Part shown: piece after piece, positions 33,934 through 43,233 of the stretch
Position numbering within the stretch: position 1 is the first letter of the stretch
How the letters are laid out: each line of letters opens with the position of its first letter
Source: Glandiceps talaboti
Taxonomy: Eukaryota > Hemichordata > Enteropneusta > Spengelidae
Length of the DNA: 64,000 nt
Assembly (NCBI RefSeq): GCF_964340395.1
Contig: NC_135549.1
Coordinates: forward strand, 35,156,332-35,220,331
Reading direction: 5' to 3'
Made by a program: the position numbers and the translations under genes
The notes under the pieces: generated by a model
Database searches by the model: none
The model's input: the letters and a program-made list of their open reading frames with translations, nothing else
What the model was told of the DNA's origin: nothing

Positions 33934-34516
33934 TTATACTAAATCTATACTATACGGTTGTCTTAAACGAAATACTAATTTACTATAAGGAGTATTTTTT
34001 AATTGTTTTATATATTCACTAATTTCTTCCTTATTTAATTCCATTCCATAGTTTTCAATTATTTCTTTAACATCATTTTTACTCGGTGTGTAATAAAGAA
34101 CTAGCGTGCCGATGTTTTCTCGAAATGTCTTAGCGATACTCGTAACATACGCTAATATTATCATGACGAGCTGAAAATGCTAACTTAGTTAAAATATTGA
34201 CACGAGATTTGACATCCTTTGTGAAAGCGCAGTCATCTACTATGATTAGACTTTTTGTATTTTTATAACACTCATACGCGAATTTAATAGTTTCATTTAT
34301 TTTTTCTATGTTGGGAATCATTATAATAATGTCTGAGTCTTTGTAAATACATTTTTTATCGTAAGCTTTATTGTTTATGAACATCGGACAGATTATGATT
34401 ATATAATCGAATACGTTTTTATAATACGTTTGTAATAGTTCCATAATGAACTCTGTTTTACCCGAACATGTCGGTGCACTAATAAGCATATTGAAAGGAG
34501 GGTCAAGCCAGATCAT
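33934..34516 (-). CDS. Polinton: packaging ATPase (FtsK/HerA-type)
   Basis: The gene region spans about 195 codons, the usual size. The Walker A loop is SAPTCSGKTEF near residue 15, Walker B is SLIIVDDCAF near residue 90, and the N-terminal WLDPPFNMLI matches the start of these genome-packaging ATPases of Polintons and related viruses. It would power DNA entry into the capsid. It lies next to the major capsid gene, as is typical. This copy does not look intact. Confidence 0.85.
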
Positions 34517-34589
34517 TTTAGAGTTATCCTCAGTATATACTAAGTATATACTATCCTATACTATCAATAATGTTAATAATGTTAAAATG

Positions 34590-35840
34590 TTAATATATAA
34601 TAGATTTTAATTTAGATCCTTCAATATTAAGCAAAGCATCACTTATAATGAAAATATTCGCGGTTATTCTTTCTTGCGGGTCTGTGGATTCTCGTTGAAT
34701 TTCCAGTTGAACCCCATCTTTTGTGTTCACGACTTTCAGACCACTACCATGATATCTATTATCCTTAAAACTTCTTAAATCAATAAACAAACAATATTTA
34801 TTTAATAGAAAGTTTTCCTCAGTTATTTTCTCTAGTTTATCGCAACAGAACTCGGATGACATGAAATAACGTCTGGTTTCTTCCCAAAATTTTCTAGGAG
34901 ATAATCCCTGTGCATACACTTTATTTGCGATACCTTCTATCGTTATTGAAACAGAATTAATACTAGGATTAAAGAATAATTCGGTATCTAATGCATTTTG
35001 TAGCTGCGGTGTACTGAATAATATAAAAATTCCTTTCAAGCTTCTACGTGGTACATTAATGTTCTGATTAATAATTGTTTCCGTACCGGGGAAGTTAAAT
35101 GTTCTCTCATGTTGAATATGTTCGTAAAGAACGCTTTTACCGCTGTTATAATAACCATTAATTTCCATAGCTAACTTTGAATCTCTTATCGTTTCATATT
35201 CAAGTTGAATGTTTTTTAAAGCATAATCCCAACTAGTCGTGTCTTCACTTACTGGGATTTTATTAACGGGAGTGAGAGTAATCTCCCATTCGATATGGCT
35301 TCCTAAGCTCGAAGGATATACGGCTCCATGACCATTCATTATAGGATGCAATTTCGCTAGATCGATCGCGTACTTTTTACCGTATGCCTTATGAAGTGCA
35401 CCCTCTTCTAAATAATTCCCGCCACCAACTCCATCGATATTATCGCTTCTCAATTTTCTGAGATTTTCTGACTGAATTCCATACAACGTTTTATTTGTTC
35501 TATCCGAATACAGATCTCTATACGTTTGTATTAAATTGTAGTTTGATAAATCCATTAATTTTGCCCCTTCGAATTTTAAAATTAAATTACTTACGATGTT
35601 AGCGGACAGGTTTTGAACAACGAAGTTCTTATTATGACCGTTTAGTTTAAGATCAAAAACGAGATTGAATTTACCCGTTAGAACAACAGTGTGTTCTAAT
35701 TTTGGACATCTGATATATAAAGTTTCACCGGGTTTTGCGCTATTTGGATTATTCGTTACAACGTGATGAGTTCGTTCTCCTTTACTACCGAGTGCGTTAA
35801 ATTTTGAGTAGTCACCTTGTAGTTCTCTATTGTAAGGCAT
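34590..35840 (-). CDS. Polinton: major capsid protein (double jelly-roll)
   Basis: A protein of 416 residues. Its size, position next to the ATPase and strand-rich pattern fit the PY-type major capsid protein of Polintons. Early strands (ETLYIRCPKLEHTVVLTGKF, NLVFDLKLNG) are followed by VSNLILKFEGAKLMDL. The second half carries the NVPRRSLKGIFILFSTPQL segment and ISPRKFWEETRRYF-like helix that in this family link the second jelly roll to its end (DLRSFKDN). The frame is open throughout. The assignment is by overall pattern, since no short catalytic motif exists. Confidence 0.75.
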   Translation of the reverse strand: MPYNRELQGDYSKFNALGSKGERTHHVVTNNPNSAKPGETLYIRCPKLEHTVVLTGKFNLVFDLKLNGHNKNFVVQNLSANIVSNLILKFEGAKLMDLSNYNLIQTYRDLYSDRTNKTLYGIQSENLRKLRSDNIDGVGGGNYLEEGALHKAYGKKYAIDLAKLHPIMNGHGAVYPSSLGSHIEWEITLTPVNKIPVSEDTTSWDYALKNIQLEYETIRDSKLAMEINGYYNSGKSVLYEHIQHERTFNFPGTETIINQNINVPRRSLKGIFILFSTPQLQNALDTELFFNPSINSVSITIEGIANKVYAQGLSPRKFWEETRRYFMSSEFCCDKLEKITEENFLLNKYCLFIDLRSFKDNRYHGSGLKVVNTKDGVQLEIQRESTDPQERITANIFIISDALLNIEGSKLKSIIY

Positions 35841-35937
35841 TTTTCTTTTACTATATCTATACTATATCTATACTATATATTATACTATATATTATACTAA
35901 AATACATTTCATTCATTCATTTATTTATTTTTTTTAG

Positions 35938-36696
35938 TTAAAATCCGTTCATACAGGTATATATCGCTATTGCAGTTGCCAACAGCCATACATGTTCAGC
36001 TATAAATCCTACAACTTGTCCCGCTGTTTTTAAAACGAATGACACGATAGTACCGATAATACCCGGCAACGCTATAGCTGCTTTATTACCTAACCATTTT
36101 AATACATCCGCAACACGTTTAATAACCGCTTTGACTGGACCACTACCACCGCTACCGCTGCCACTACCGCTACCGCTGCTACCAACGGGTGGTGATTTGA
36201 TGCCTAATGCAATAGCTATTGTAGTTATAACTAAACCGAGTGCTGTTGCCAATGAAACTATAGTAACTCCATTGCGTTTGAAAATAATCACCAGTTTATC
36301 TTTAATACTAAGATTCGAGTCTTTGAGTACTTCTTTCAAAGAAGATGTCTCAGCTAATTTATTGTGTAAAATATTAGTTTCTTTATTATATTTTAAGATA
36401 TGAATCTCAATTCTACCTAATTCCTTTTTTTCATCTTGCGTTAATTCTTCGATTTTTTGTCTATTTTCCAATTCTTTTTTTCTATTATACAAATCTTCTA
36501 AACTTTTGACTGCTGTATCAATTTCTTTACGCATGATTGTATATTCAGGATTGAGTTCATTCCATTCTTCAATTTTGTGTTCGATCTTACTGATTTCATC
36601 TTTATTACCTGCAGTGTCTCTTCTGAGAAAAGCTTGTTGGTCCCTTAATTGACCAACCATTGATGGTGTGAGATCTATAGCTTCGACTTCATCCAC
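35938..36696 (-). CDS. Polinton: conserved coiled-coil/membrane protein
   Basis: A protein of 252 residues. A long coiled coil occupies residues 20-115 (KIEHKIEEWNELNPEY, EDLYNRKKELENRQK). SIKDKLVIIFKRNGVTIVSL starts a hydrophobic region, a Gly/Ser linker (SSGSGSGSGSGGSG) follows, and the C-terminus KWLGNKAAIALPGIIGTIVS, FVLKTAGQVVGFIAEHVWLL forms two further apolar helices. This LPGIIGxIxSFxxKTAGxVVGFxAE tail is a hallmark of an uncharacterised protein seen in most animal Polintons and probably belongs to the virion membrane. Confidence 0.8.
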   Translation of the reverse strand: MDEVEAIDLTPSMVGQLRDQQAFLRRDTAGNKDEISKIEHKIEEWNELNPEYTIMRKEIDTAVKSLEDLYNRKKELENRQKIEELTQDEKKELGRIEIHILKYNKETNILHNKLAETSSLKEVLKDSNLSIKDKLVIIFKRNGVTIVSLATALGLVITTIAIALGIKSPPVGSSGSGSGSGSGGSGPVKAVIKRVADVLKWLGNKAAIALPGIIGTIVSFVLKTAGQVVGFIAEHVWLLATAIAIYTCMNGF

Positions 36697-36698
36697 AT

Positions 36699-37166
36699 TT
36701 ACCCTTCGGAAAGATCCGGCAGCAGCAGTGTCAACAGCAGTGTCCTATTAGCAGCTGCAGTACCAATTTTACTTTTTATCGTACTATAAGCTAAAAGTTT
36801 ACCGTTTCTCGTAATGTTTTTATTTGTTACATTATCATACAACTCTCCATCTTTTCCTACATGTGTTTTTAATTGTAATTCAGTTCTATTAACTGGCACA
36901 CCACTTTTTTGGATAACTTCATCGATAGTACCCTCCAATATTTTATTTTTTAATTCAAACAATTTAACTTCAGCAGGATCAACGAAATCTGTGGGTTCAA
37001 CTGTAGGATCAGTGAATGATGTTTCCTGCTCCATTAATTCAAAATCCAACGAATCTTGTTCGTAGTCATCCGCTGGTGTCATTTCCAAGTCTTCCGTATC
37101 GAAGGCTGTGTCATCTACATTAATATCGAAAGGATCAAAGTCAGTCATCTTACTAATGTTATACAA
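36699..37166 (-). CDS. Polinton: acidic N-terminus protein, unrecognised
   Basis: A protein of 155 residues, or 149 if translation starts at MTDFDPF. The first 65 residues are strongly acidic (FDINVDDTAFDTEDLEM). The rest is mixed alpha/beta (FELKNKILEGTIDEVIQKSG, HVGKDGELYDNVTNKNITRN). It ends three bases before the next gene's start. No homologue is recognised. Confidence 0.5.
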   Translation of the reverse strand: MYNISKMTDFDPFDINVDDTAFDTEDLEMTPADDYEQDSLDFELMEQETSFTDPTVEPTDFVDPAEVKLFELKNKILEGTIDEVIQKSGVPVNRTELQLKTHVGKDGELYDNVTNKNITRNGKLLAYSTIKSKIGTAAANRTLLLTLLLPDLSEG

Positions 37167-37169
37167 ATA

Positions 37170-37652
37170 CTATATAAATAAGTAACTTAAAAATATTATC
37201 CCGACTATTATTCCCATCGTTGTATATTCATGAACAACGTCACCGCCAGGGCTCTCACCATGCGCTGCTCCTAACGGTCCAACCGGTACCATTGCTTCGG
37301 CTGCTGGCGCTGTTCCTACCGGTACCATTGCTTCGGCTGCTGGTGATGCTACTGATTCTAGTCGTTGCACCGGATCATCATGGCCTTCCATTTCTTTTAA
37401 TGCCGATTCTTTTACGTCATTATTTATGTTGTTATAACCGAACTTCATATCTTCTGTCGCTTGTTGTAAAAAATTGTTATAACCCGCCACATTCATATTC
37501 AAATTTATAATCATTTTACTCGGGATTAACCATAAAGAAGGAGAAATGGCTAGATCTAACTTTACCCTCGTTGCATTAATTACATTTTGATAACGAGGTA
37601 TACTATCGTCCTCATTAATGCCTCTCGTCTCATCCTCGAGTAATGAAATCAT
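37170..37652 (-). CDS. Polinton: C-terminally anchored membrane protein
   Basis: About 160 residues starting MISLLEDETRG at 37652. The start overlaps the upstream gene's stop as ATGA (37649-37652), suggesting coupled expression; the longer frame upstream reads another gene. VKLDLAISPSLWLIPSKMII and NLNMNVAGYNNFLQQ lie in the middle. A repeat PAAEAMVPVG occurs twice before an Ala/Gly/Pro stretch, and the last 15 residues (GIIVGIIFLSYLFI) are a tail anchor. Function unknown. Confidence 0.6.
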   Translation of the reverse strand: MISLLEDETRGINEDDSIPRYQNVINATRVKLDLAISPSLWLIPSKMIINLNMNVAGYNNFLQQATEDMKFGYNNINNDVKESALKEMEGHDDPVQRLESVASPAAEAMVPVGTAPAAEAMVPVGPLGAAHGESPGGDVVHEYTTMGIIVGIIFLSYLFI

Positions 37653-38746
37653 TTTTGTCTCGTTTCTTGTCCAGCACCGCCAGAGTCTGCTATACTTACT
37701 CGCGTGTCTGCTTGACTTCCTAACACGCAATATACATAAGATTCGATCGATCGATTCAATCTTCCTAAACCCGCTTGCGTAAAACCCACGCTACTCGGTA
37801 AAACAAAATAATTGTACTGCTTATAATCGGGATTTTGAAATTTATACCAATGCCAACTTCTGCGAGCCTCATCTGGAGCATCAGGTAATTCAACCATTGT
37901 ATCTTGATATTTATATTGAATATCTTTTATATATGGTTTTTTCCACCACTCATAACCGACACCTATACCATTGTTTCCCGATGTGTCATACGTGAATCTG
38001 AAATATGTATTATAATCTAATCCGAATTCATCGCATATTTTATGATAAGACGGTAAGTCATATAAATTATCGATTTTATTAAAATTATCGGGTTCGTCGG
38101 GCAGTGGGCAAGAAAGTTCATTCAATATTCTTCTTATAGTAAAGTACACGTGAAATTTAAAAAATGATTGAATCTGTCTCGGAATATCATCATTACACAG
38201 ATGATCATGAATACTAACACCGCATCCGGTCGTAGCTAACCAAACAGCAAAATTCAATTGTTGATCCCAGTAACCCATATTTGGACCTTTCAACCATTTG
38301 TTAGCACTGTCTGCATTTTTATGAATTAATATATAGTTTTTGAATATATCTCTCAATTTTATATTGAATCGATCGGTTTTACTTACATAAACAACCATGT
38401 TAACTAATTTATCTCGTATATCCACGGATAACTTTTCATCAAATGGTTGATGTAGTGCATAGTTAGCATTTTGTGCTAGAGTAAATGTTTTTGGAAAGTG
38501 TAGCAAATTAGACTGTGACGACTGCTGCAGTGGTGGCTGCTGCGGCTGCATAGTCACAGGGGCTGAAGCAGCGGTATTTGCAGCGGTAACAGCAGCGGTA
38601 ACAGCAGCGGTAACAGCAGCGGTATTTGCAGCGGTAACAGCAGCGGTAACAGCAGCAACCTTTTTCTCTAAAAACAATTTATGTAACTGTTTATTTCCGA
38701 AGGGTGGCTTTGTTTTTTTCGTATCTGGTAATACTAATGACCACAT
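37649..38746 (-). CDS. Polinton: conserved structural-type protein (365 aa)
   Basis: Residues 30-60 are an expanded Ala/Thr/Val repeat (VTAAVTAANTAA). The conserved body begins near residue 85. Characteristic phrases are LNFAVWLATTGCGVSIHDHL near residue 165, FKFHVYFTIRRILNELSCPL, YHKICDEFGLDYNTYFR and GFTQAGLGRLNRSIESYVYC near the end. This is the set of an uncharacterised protein present in many animal Polintons, probably a virion component. The frame is open. Confidence 0.7.
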   Translation of the reverse strand: MWSLVLPDTKKTKPPFGNKQLHKLFLEKKVAAVTAAVTAANTAAVTAAVTAAVTAANTAASAPVTMQPQQPPLQQSSQSNLLHFPKTFTLAQNANYALHQPFDEKLSVDIRDKLVNMVVYVSKTDRFNIKLRDIFKNYILIHKNADSANKWLKGPNMGYWDQQLNFAVWLATTGCGVSIHDHLCNDDIPRQIQSFFKFHVYFTIRRILNELSCPLPDEPDNFNKIDNLYDLPSYHKICDEFGLDYNTYFRFTYDTSGNNGIGVGYEWWKKPYIKDIQYKYQDTMVELPDAPDEARRSWHWYKFQNPDYKQYNYFVLPSSVGFTQAGLGRLNRSIESYVYCVLGSQADTRVSIADSGGAGQETRQK

Positions 38747-38773
38747 TTTTCTAATACATATATATTAAAGGGT

Positions 38774-39130
38774 CTATATGAAACATACTAATAAATTTCC
38801 ATAATTATCTTGAAATATACGTCTGTTTCTAGTATCTTGTATTAATTTAAGAACCCAGTATTCATTTAAAAATTTAACCTCTTGATTGTCCTCTGTCTCT
38901 GGAAATAAATTTATGAATTCTATACGTTTAAAAAAATTCTTTTTTTCGACTTCTTTAGTAAAGGATAAAATAACCTGATATAAACTTTGATCTTTCAATT
39001 TTATTCCCGCATTTACAATTAATACGTGCATATTTTTTCTTCTCAAGTTGTCCCATTCTAGCTCTATATTAAAACCAAGGACGTCTCTGTACTTCTTTAA
39101 AAATTTAGTTATATTACGTTCTCCAAACAT
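38774..39130 (-). CDS. Polinton: unrecognised 118-residue protein
   Basis: Begins MFGERNITKFLKKYRDVLGF; mixed alpha/beta with HVLIVNAGIKLKDQSLYQ and NEYWVLKLIQDTRNRR. It sits between the 365-residue protein and the integrase with 26-27-bp gaps on each side. I considered an adenain-type protease, but the His, Asp/Glu, Gln and Cys pattern is absent. Confidence 0.5.
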   Translation of the reverse strand: MFGERNITKFLKKYRDVLGFNIELEWDNLRRKNMHVLIVNAGIKLKDQSLYQVILSFTKEVEKKNFFKRIEFINLFPETEDNQEVKFLNEYWVLKLIQDTRNRRIFQDNYGNLLVCFI

Positions 39131-39156
39131 TTTGTACTATACATTATTACATTACA

Positions 39157-40257
39157 TTATTTTAATTCTTTGATATTTTCAATCGGTTCCCAAGAATTGA
39201 ATTTATCGTCATATCCTAACCATTTTACCAATGCGTATTCATGGCCTTTGATTTTCTTCTTACGTAATATTTTTTCAATTTTGTGTTTCTTCGATTCTTT
39301 AGTCGTATCAATCGATAATTCTTGCTCATAAAACGTGCCTTCAATGTCTTCACCCGATAAATCTTCCAGAGTGTAAACAATAACGGGACCAAAGATAATT
39401 TGTTTGATTTTGAAAAGTTCACGCTTGTAGTTTGGTAGATATCCTTTGGCAAACACGTTCTTGTATTTAGAAATTCTCACGGTATCACCGATATTAAACT
39501 TCGGAGTTCCATATTCAACAGTGAGATAAGCACCGTACAAATTATACCAAACGATATTTTCATTCTTCGGTAACGATGCTTCCTTCGGAGTCATGTGGAT
39601 TGAATTGTGATAGGTATTGTTGTAACCATTCACTAAATGATCTAGTACGTCGATCCAATTTTTAGTTTGTTTATCGGTAAAATATTTATACATACGTGAT
39701 TTAAGTGTCCTGTTAAAACGCTCGACAACCGATGCCTTTTTATCTGACCGTGTACTAAACCACTCAATTTCACGATTTTCGAAGATATCTTTAACGTATT
39801 TATTATAAAATTCTCGTCCTTCATCAAACTGTATTTTATTCGGTTCACGGTCTTTAAAAATTAATTCAAAGGAGTCAGCCATTTCAATACCATGTTTTGA
39901 CTTGAGTGGTATCGCCCAGGCATACTTAGATAACACATCGATAACAGTCAGGATGTAACGATACCCCCGATTTTTACTCTGGTCATTAGGCATATCTACA
40001 ATGTCAGCTTGCCACTGATCATCGATTCCAGAAACATATACTTTGCGGTAAGGGAACTTTTTAATTGTCGGTTTGTGCATAGTGTAAACTTCTTGTTGTT
40101 CCAACCATTGTTTCAATTCCTTATACTTAATCACAGTATATTTAATTTTTTTAATTTTTTTTTGTTTCACATCGTCTTTGATTTTACGCCACAATTTTGC
40201 GATGCCGCTGTATGCTAAATCAGAATTATAATACAATTCTCGCAAATACTGATCCAT
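39157..40257 (-). CDS. Polinton: integrase with chromodomain
   Basis: A protein of 366 residues. The retroviral-type (rve) core shows QWQADIVDMPNDQ (first Asp), IQFDEGREFYNKYVKDIF (second Asp) and KKASVVERFNRTLKSRMYKY (catalytic Glu), so the D,D-35-E triad is present. An SH3-like part follows (YGTPKFNIGDTVRISKYKN). The last 55 residues form a chromodomain: EKILRKKKIKGHEYALVKWL and FNSWEPIENI. The chromodomain could guide insertion to marked chromatin. The enzyme joins the element ends and yields the 6-bp duplication seen here. The frame is open. Confidence 0.95.
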   Translation of the reverse strand: MDQYLRELYYNSDLAYSGIAKLWRKIKDDVKQKKIKKIKYTVIKYKELKQWLEQQEVYTMHKPTIKKFPYRKVYVSGIDDQWQADIVDMPNDQSKNRGYRYILTVIDVLSKYAWAIPLKSKHGIEMADSFELIFKDREPNKIQFDEGREFYNKYVKDIFENREIEWFSTRSDKKASVVERFNRTLKSRMYKYFTDKQTKNWIDVLDHLVNGYNNTYHNSIHMTPKEASLPKNENIVWYNLYGAYLTVEYGTPKFNIGDTVRISKYKNVFAKGYLPNYKRELFKIKQIIFGPVIVYTLEDLSGEDIEGTFYEQELSIDTTKESKKHKIEKILRKKKIKGHEYALVKWLGYDDKFNSWEPIENIKELK

Positions 40258-40278
40258 AGTGTATTATATTAGTAAACA

Positions 40279-40794
40279 TTATTTTTTGATTATTTTTGAT
40301 TTCGTACCACCCGATGGTCCGGTCTTACCAGTATCTGAATAACCATTCAGTTTGTAATACTTTAAATAACGTTCTAAAGGTGGAGTATAATTAGCTGATT
40401 TTTGCATTTCGAGAGACTTCATAAATACTTCTTGAATAAGTTCTTGAGGTGTTTCGGAGTAAATATTTGCTTGCGTATATGTTAGTAATTCTTTGAAATT
40501 CTTATATTGTACTTTTAATCGCGATACTTTATCCGATACTTTTAAGTTTAGGTTTACAACTGTAACGACTATAGGAACAGCTGCTAATAAACTAATAAAA
40601 ACAGGTATCGCTGGAACGGCAGCTAATGCACCAACTCCCGAAATAATTCCACTAGTAATAAGTATACCTTTATTAACACGACTTAATAATTTATAAGAAC
40701 GTCTATACGCACTACATACCCGAGTAAGATAATCGACTAAAGCTTTCAGGTCTTGTACCGTTTTAATATTTTGATCAATCATTTGCGGTATCAC
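40279..40794 (-). CDS. Polinton: membrane protein, unrecognised
   Basis: A protein of 171 residues. The N-terminal helix QNIKTVQDLKALVDYLTRVC is followed by a long apolar region (GILITSGIISGVGALAAVPA, IPVFISLLAAVPIVVTVVN) that could make two membrane passes, then a basic helix (DKVSRLKVQYKNFKELLTY). The C-terminus is Gly/Ser/Lys-rich. It starts 6 bp from the fibre-like gene. It could be a membrane-active capsid protein. Confidence 0.6.
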   Translation of the reverse strand: MIPQMIDQNIKTVQDLKALVDYLTRVCSAYRRSYKLLSRVNKGILITSGIISGVGALAAVPAIPVFISLLAAVPIVVTVVNLNLKVSDKVSRLKVQYKNFKELLTYTQANIYSETPQELIQEVFMKSLEMQKSANYTPPLERYLKYYKLNGYSDTGKTGPSGGTKSKIIKK

Positions 40795-40799
40795 TACAA

Positions 40800-41390
40800 T
40801 TATGCTATATATTTAAAAATATTATTTTTTAAAGGTTTGATAATCAAAGTGGAACGATAAGTTATTTTTGTATAACCACGATCGAAGACCGTAAAACTAC
40901 GAGTGACTTTAACCCTTTTTTTAGTATGAATTAATCGAGACACAGATGCCGGTATAATTTGTTTGTTTATAACGAATGTTGAATGAGATATTTTAATTTT
41001 ATCATCGAATTTTATATTAAAATTAATTATTGAGCTCTCTTCAATATCCTTAGAAATACTAGCGGAGTCTATAAAATGTTGAATGTGATAAGCTCCTGGT
41101 TGAATAAAGTAATCATTTGTATCACTATCAAATATTACCTTATCCGTGTTTATCATATGAGAAAATTCATTTACGAATAATCTAGCAATTTTTTTATAAT
41201 CTAATTCAATTATCGCAATCCCTGGCTCCGATATTGTACCGCTAGGCGTAGGCTTTGGAGGTGGAATCGGTTTTAATTTAAACGTATTATTTTCATATTC
41301 TAACTGATATTTAACACCTGGTATTGTTCTCTCTTAAATTTAAAATCCCTAAGATCTTTAAGAGATAAGTTGAGAGATTCATTCATTTTT
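40800..41390 (-). CDS. Polinton: third fibre-like paralogue
   Basis: The region opens with LNLSLKDLRDF, followed by a strand resembling YQLEYENNTFKLKPIPPP, matching the L-x-DL-x-D module of the genes at 32641 and 41445. The C-terminal 118 residues (INTDKVIFDSDTNDYFIQPG, HSTFVINKQIIPASVSRLIH) are strand-rich, as in receptor-binding heads. This copy does not look intact. Confidence 0.5.
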
Positions 41391-41444
41391 TTTATCTATT
41401 TTTTATTAATCATGTATATTAAATACTAATTTAAAAATACTAAT

Positions 41445-42464
41445 TTAAAATACTTTAAAACTGATAAGAATCATACGTTTCAAAGTTATTGTTTTGATAT
41501 CTATAAACTTTAACCCTTGTGTTATTGCGTATAACACTTCAGTTTCCTCTTCTTTTAACGTAGATAATACTTTATTTTTTGTAAAAGTAACGTTAATATT
41601 ATTGTTTTCAATATGAATTTCAATAGTTAATAATACACGTCGGTCACACTTTATTGAAATTCCATCTAAAAGAGTATCGTATTCACCCTCAGTATTTAAT
41701 TTAATACATTTAATAAAAATGGTACCTTTGGTTACTTTCTTTATATCATCCACTGCCACATCACTAGCACTAGACAATTTTAGTTTAGCCACATCAACAG
41801 GTTTCAAACCGAATGTTTTAAACTGCGTATCATAAAATATTTTAATAGTTCCTTCATCAATGTTATAACTAAAATACCATTCCCCTGAACCTGAATTAAT
41901 AATTTTTTGAAAAGTATTATTTGCCGTCATTATTGTTCTTATAGCATCCAATTTTAATTGCATTTTTGGATTCAACAGGTCTAGTCTAGGATCTGGTTCC
42001 AATGGTTCTGGTAAATAATGTCTGATATCAGCTAAACTAAATGTTTTATCATTGTCATTATAAACTGACACATAAGGAACTCGATCAGTTAAACCATGAT
42101 CGATAGTTAATGGTTTTTCAAGCATTTCGACATAATCTCGTGGTAAATCAAAAGTATAGAACTTGGCATCTCTGTTGCTATACGCAAAACCAAATGGTAT
42201 ATGATATTTTGTTACTTCTTTATATTCTTCAATCGTATCATCCACATCATTTAAATCTGCTAAATTATTAGTATGCTCGTGCGATTTAATTGCCGCTGGT
42301 TCTATATTAAATGATTTAGAACTATTTTTCCATTTTAAGACGAAATCTTTATTATTATTACGTCCGGTTAAATATGGTGTGGGTGTGTAAACATCTTTAA
42401 GATCATTAAGTTCAAGTCCTTGAGGTGTTATCATACCTAGTCCAAAATCTGATGGCGATGGCAT
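41445..42464 (-). CDS. Polinton: large fibre-like protein
   Basis: About 340 residues from MPSPSDFGLG at 42464. I prefer this start because it places LELNDLKDVYTPTPYLTG and NNNKDFVLKWKNSSKSFNIE near the N-terminus as in the paralogue at 32641, and leaves an AT-rich shared promoter before the + gene at 42535. The body is beta-rich and polar (SGSGEWYFSYNIDEGTIKIF, EGEYDTLLDGISIKCDRRVL), as for trimeric attachment proteins. A receptor-binding role is inferred from the module only. Confidence 0.6.
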   Translation of the reverse strand: MPSPSDFGLGMITPQGLELNDLKDVYTPTPYLTGRNNNKDFVLKWKNSSKSFNIEPAAIKSHEHTNNLADLNDVDDTIEEYKEVTKYHIPFGFAYSNRDAKFYTFDLPRDYVEMLEKPLTIDHGLTDRVPYVSVYNDNDKTFSLADIRHYLPEPLEPDPRLDLLNPKMQLKLDAIRTIMTANNTFQKIINSGSGEWYFSYNIDEGTIKIFYDTQFKTFGLKPVDVAKLKLSSASDVAVDDIKKVTKGTIFIKCIKLNTEGEYDTLLDGISIKCDRRVLLTIEIHIENNNINVTFTKNKVLSTLKEEETEVLYAITQGLKFIDIKTITLKRMILISFKVF

Positions 42465-42534
42465 ATTATACTCGCAAGCGTATTTATATAATTCGTATAT
42501 ATATATACTATACATGAAATGATATATTAAAACA
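42465..42534. promoter_or_regulatory. Divergent TATA-rich promoter region in the Polinton
   Basis: A 70-bp spacer between two outward-facing starts contains TATATATATACTATACATG and TATTTATATAA. It is the only divergent gene pair in the element. Confidence 0.45.
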
Positions 42535-43200
42535 ATGAAGTTGTATATAAACAAACAATCTAGTGATATTACTATCAATTTTACAGAAACGCTGGTTGGT
42601 TATAAACAGATACGATTATTAGAGTGTAAACTATATAATTCCTGGCATAATATTACGAAAGAAAACAATGAAATTGCTTTTACCGCTAACAATAAAACGT
42701 CAGTTAAAAAAGTAGAACCGGGTAATTACAATGTAGAAACATTATCGCAAGCGATTGGTAGATCGCAATTAATTAATTTTAAGAGAATTGTAGCAACGGG
42801 AAAAACACAAATGATACTCAGTGATAATGTTAAAGTAAACTTTTCAAAGCCTAAGAATTTTGCGAGATTACTTGGTTTTGAAAAGAAAGAATATATTTCA
42901 TCGGGTATTAGTCCAAACAAAGCAAATTTTCTTTCTGTGACTGAATACGTAGTCCATTGCGATATTATAGATACACCTACTAATTACATCAATGGGAAAA
43001 GGTCTGGTTATTTACAAATTTTAATGTTAGAGGACCAGGATGATATAGGAAAAGCTACCACTTATTCATTTCCCGATAATGTTCTAGTACCCATCAATCA
43101 AATGTATATATCTAATCTTCGAATTTGGATAACTGATCAAAATAACGTGCCAATAGCTTTTAATGGTCAACCAATTTCATTTCTACTCGAGCTAACTTAG
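42535..43200 (+). CDS. Polinton: minor capsid (PX/penton-type) candidate
   Basis: A protein of 221 residues, the only + strand gene in the element. RLLECKLYNSWHNI, KVEPGNYNVETLSQAI, ARLLGFEKKEY, VHCDIIDTPTNYINGKRSG and YISNLRIWITDQNNVPIAFN follow the order of a conserved beta-rich Polinton protein generally equated with the single-jelly-roll minor capsid protein that forms the vertices. The frame is open. Its stop lies 33 bp from the convergent polymerase stop. Confidence 0.65.
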   Translation: MKLYINKQSSDITINFTETLVGYKQIRLLECKLYNSWHNITKENNEIAFTANNKTSVKKVEPGNYNVETLSQAIGRSQLINFKRIVATGKTQMILSDNVKVNFSKPKNFARLLGFEKKEYISSGISPNKANFLSVTEYVVHCDIIDTPTNYINGKRSGYLQILMLEDQDDIGKATTYSFPDNVLVPINQMYISNLRIWITDQNNVPIAFNGQPISFLLELT

Positions 43201-43233
43201 AGCTTGCGAAGGTTACTAACGTTACTAAGGTTA

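Noticed and set aside
38774-39130. Adenain-type protease of the Polinton
   Set aside because: No G-x-H-W box, no Gln/Cys catalytic pattern, and it is too short.
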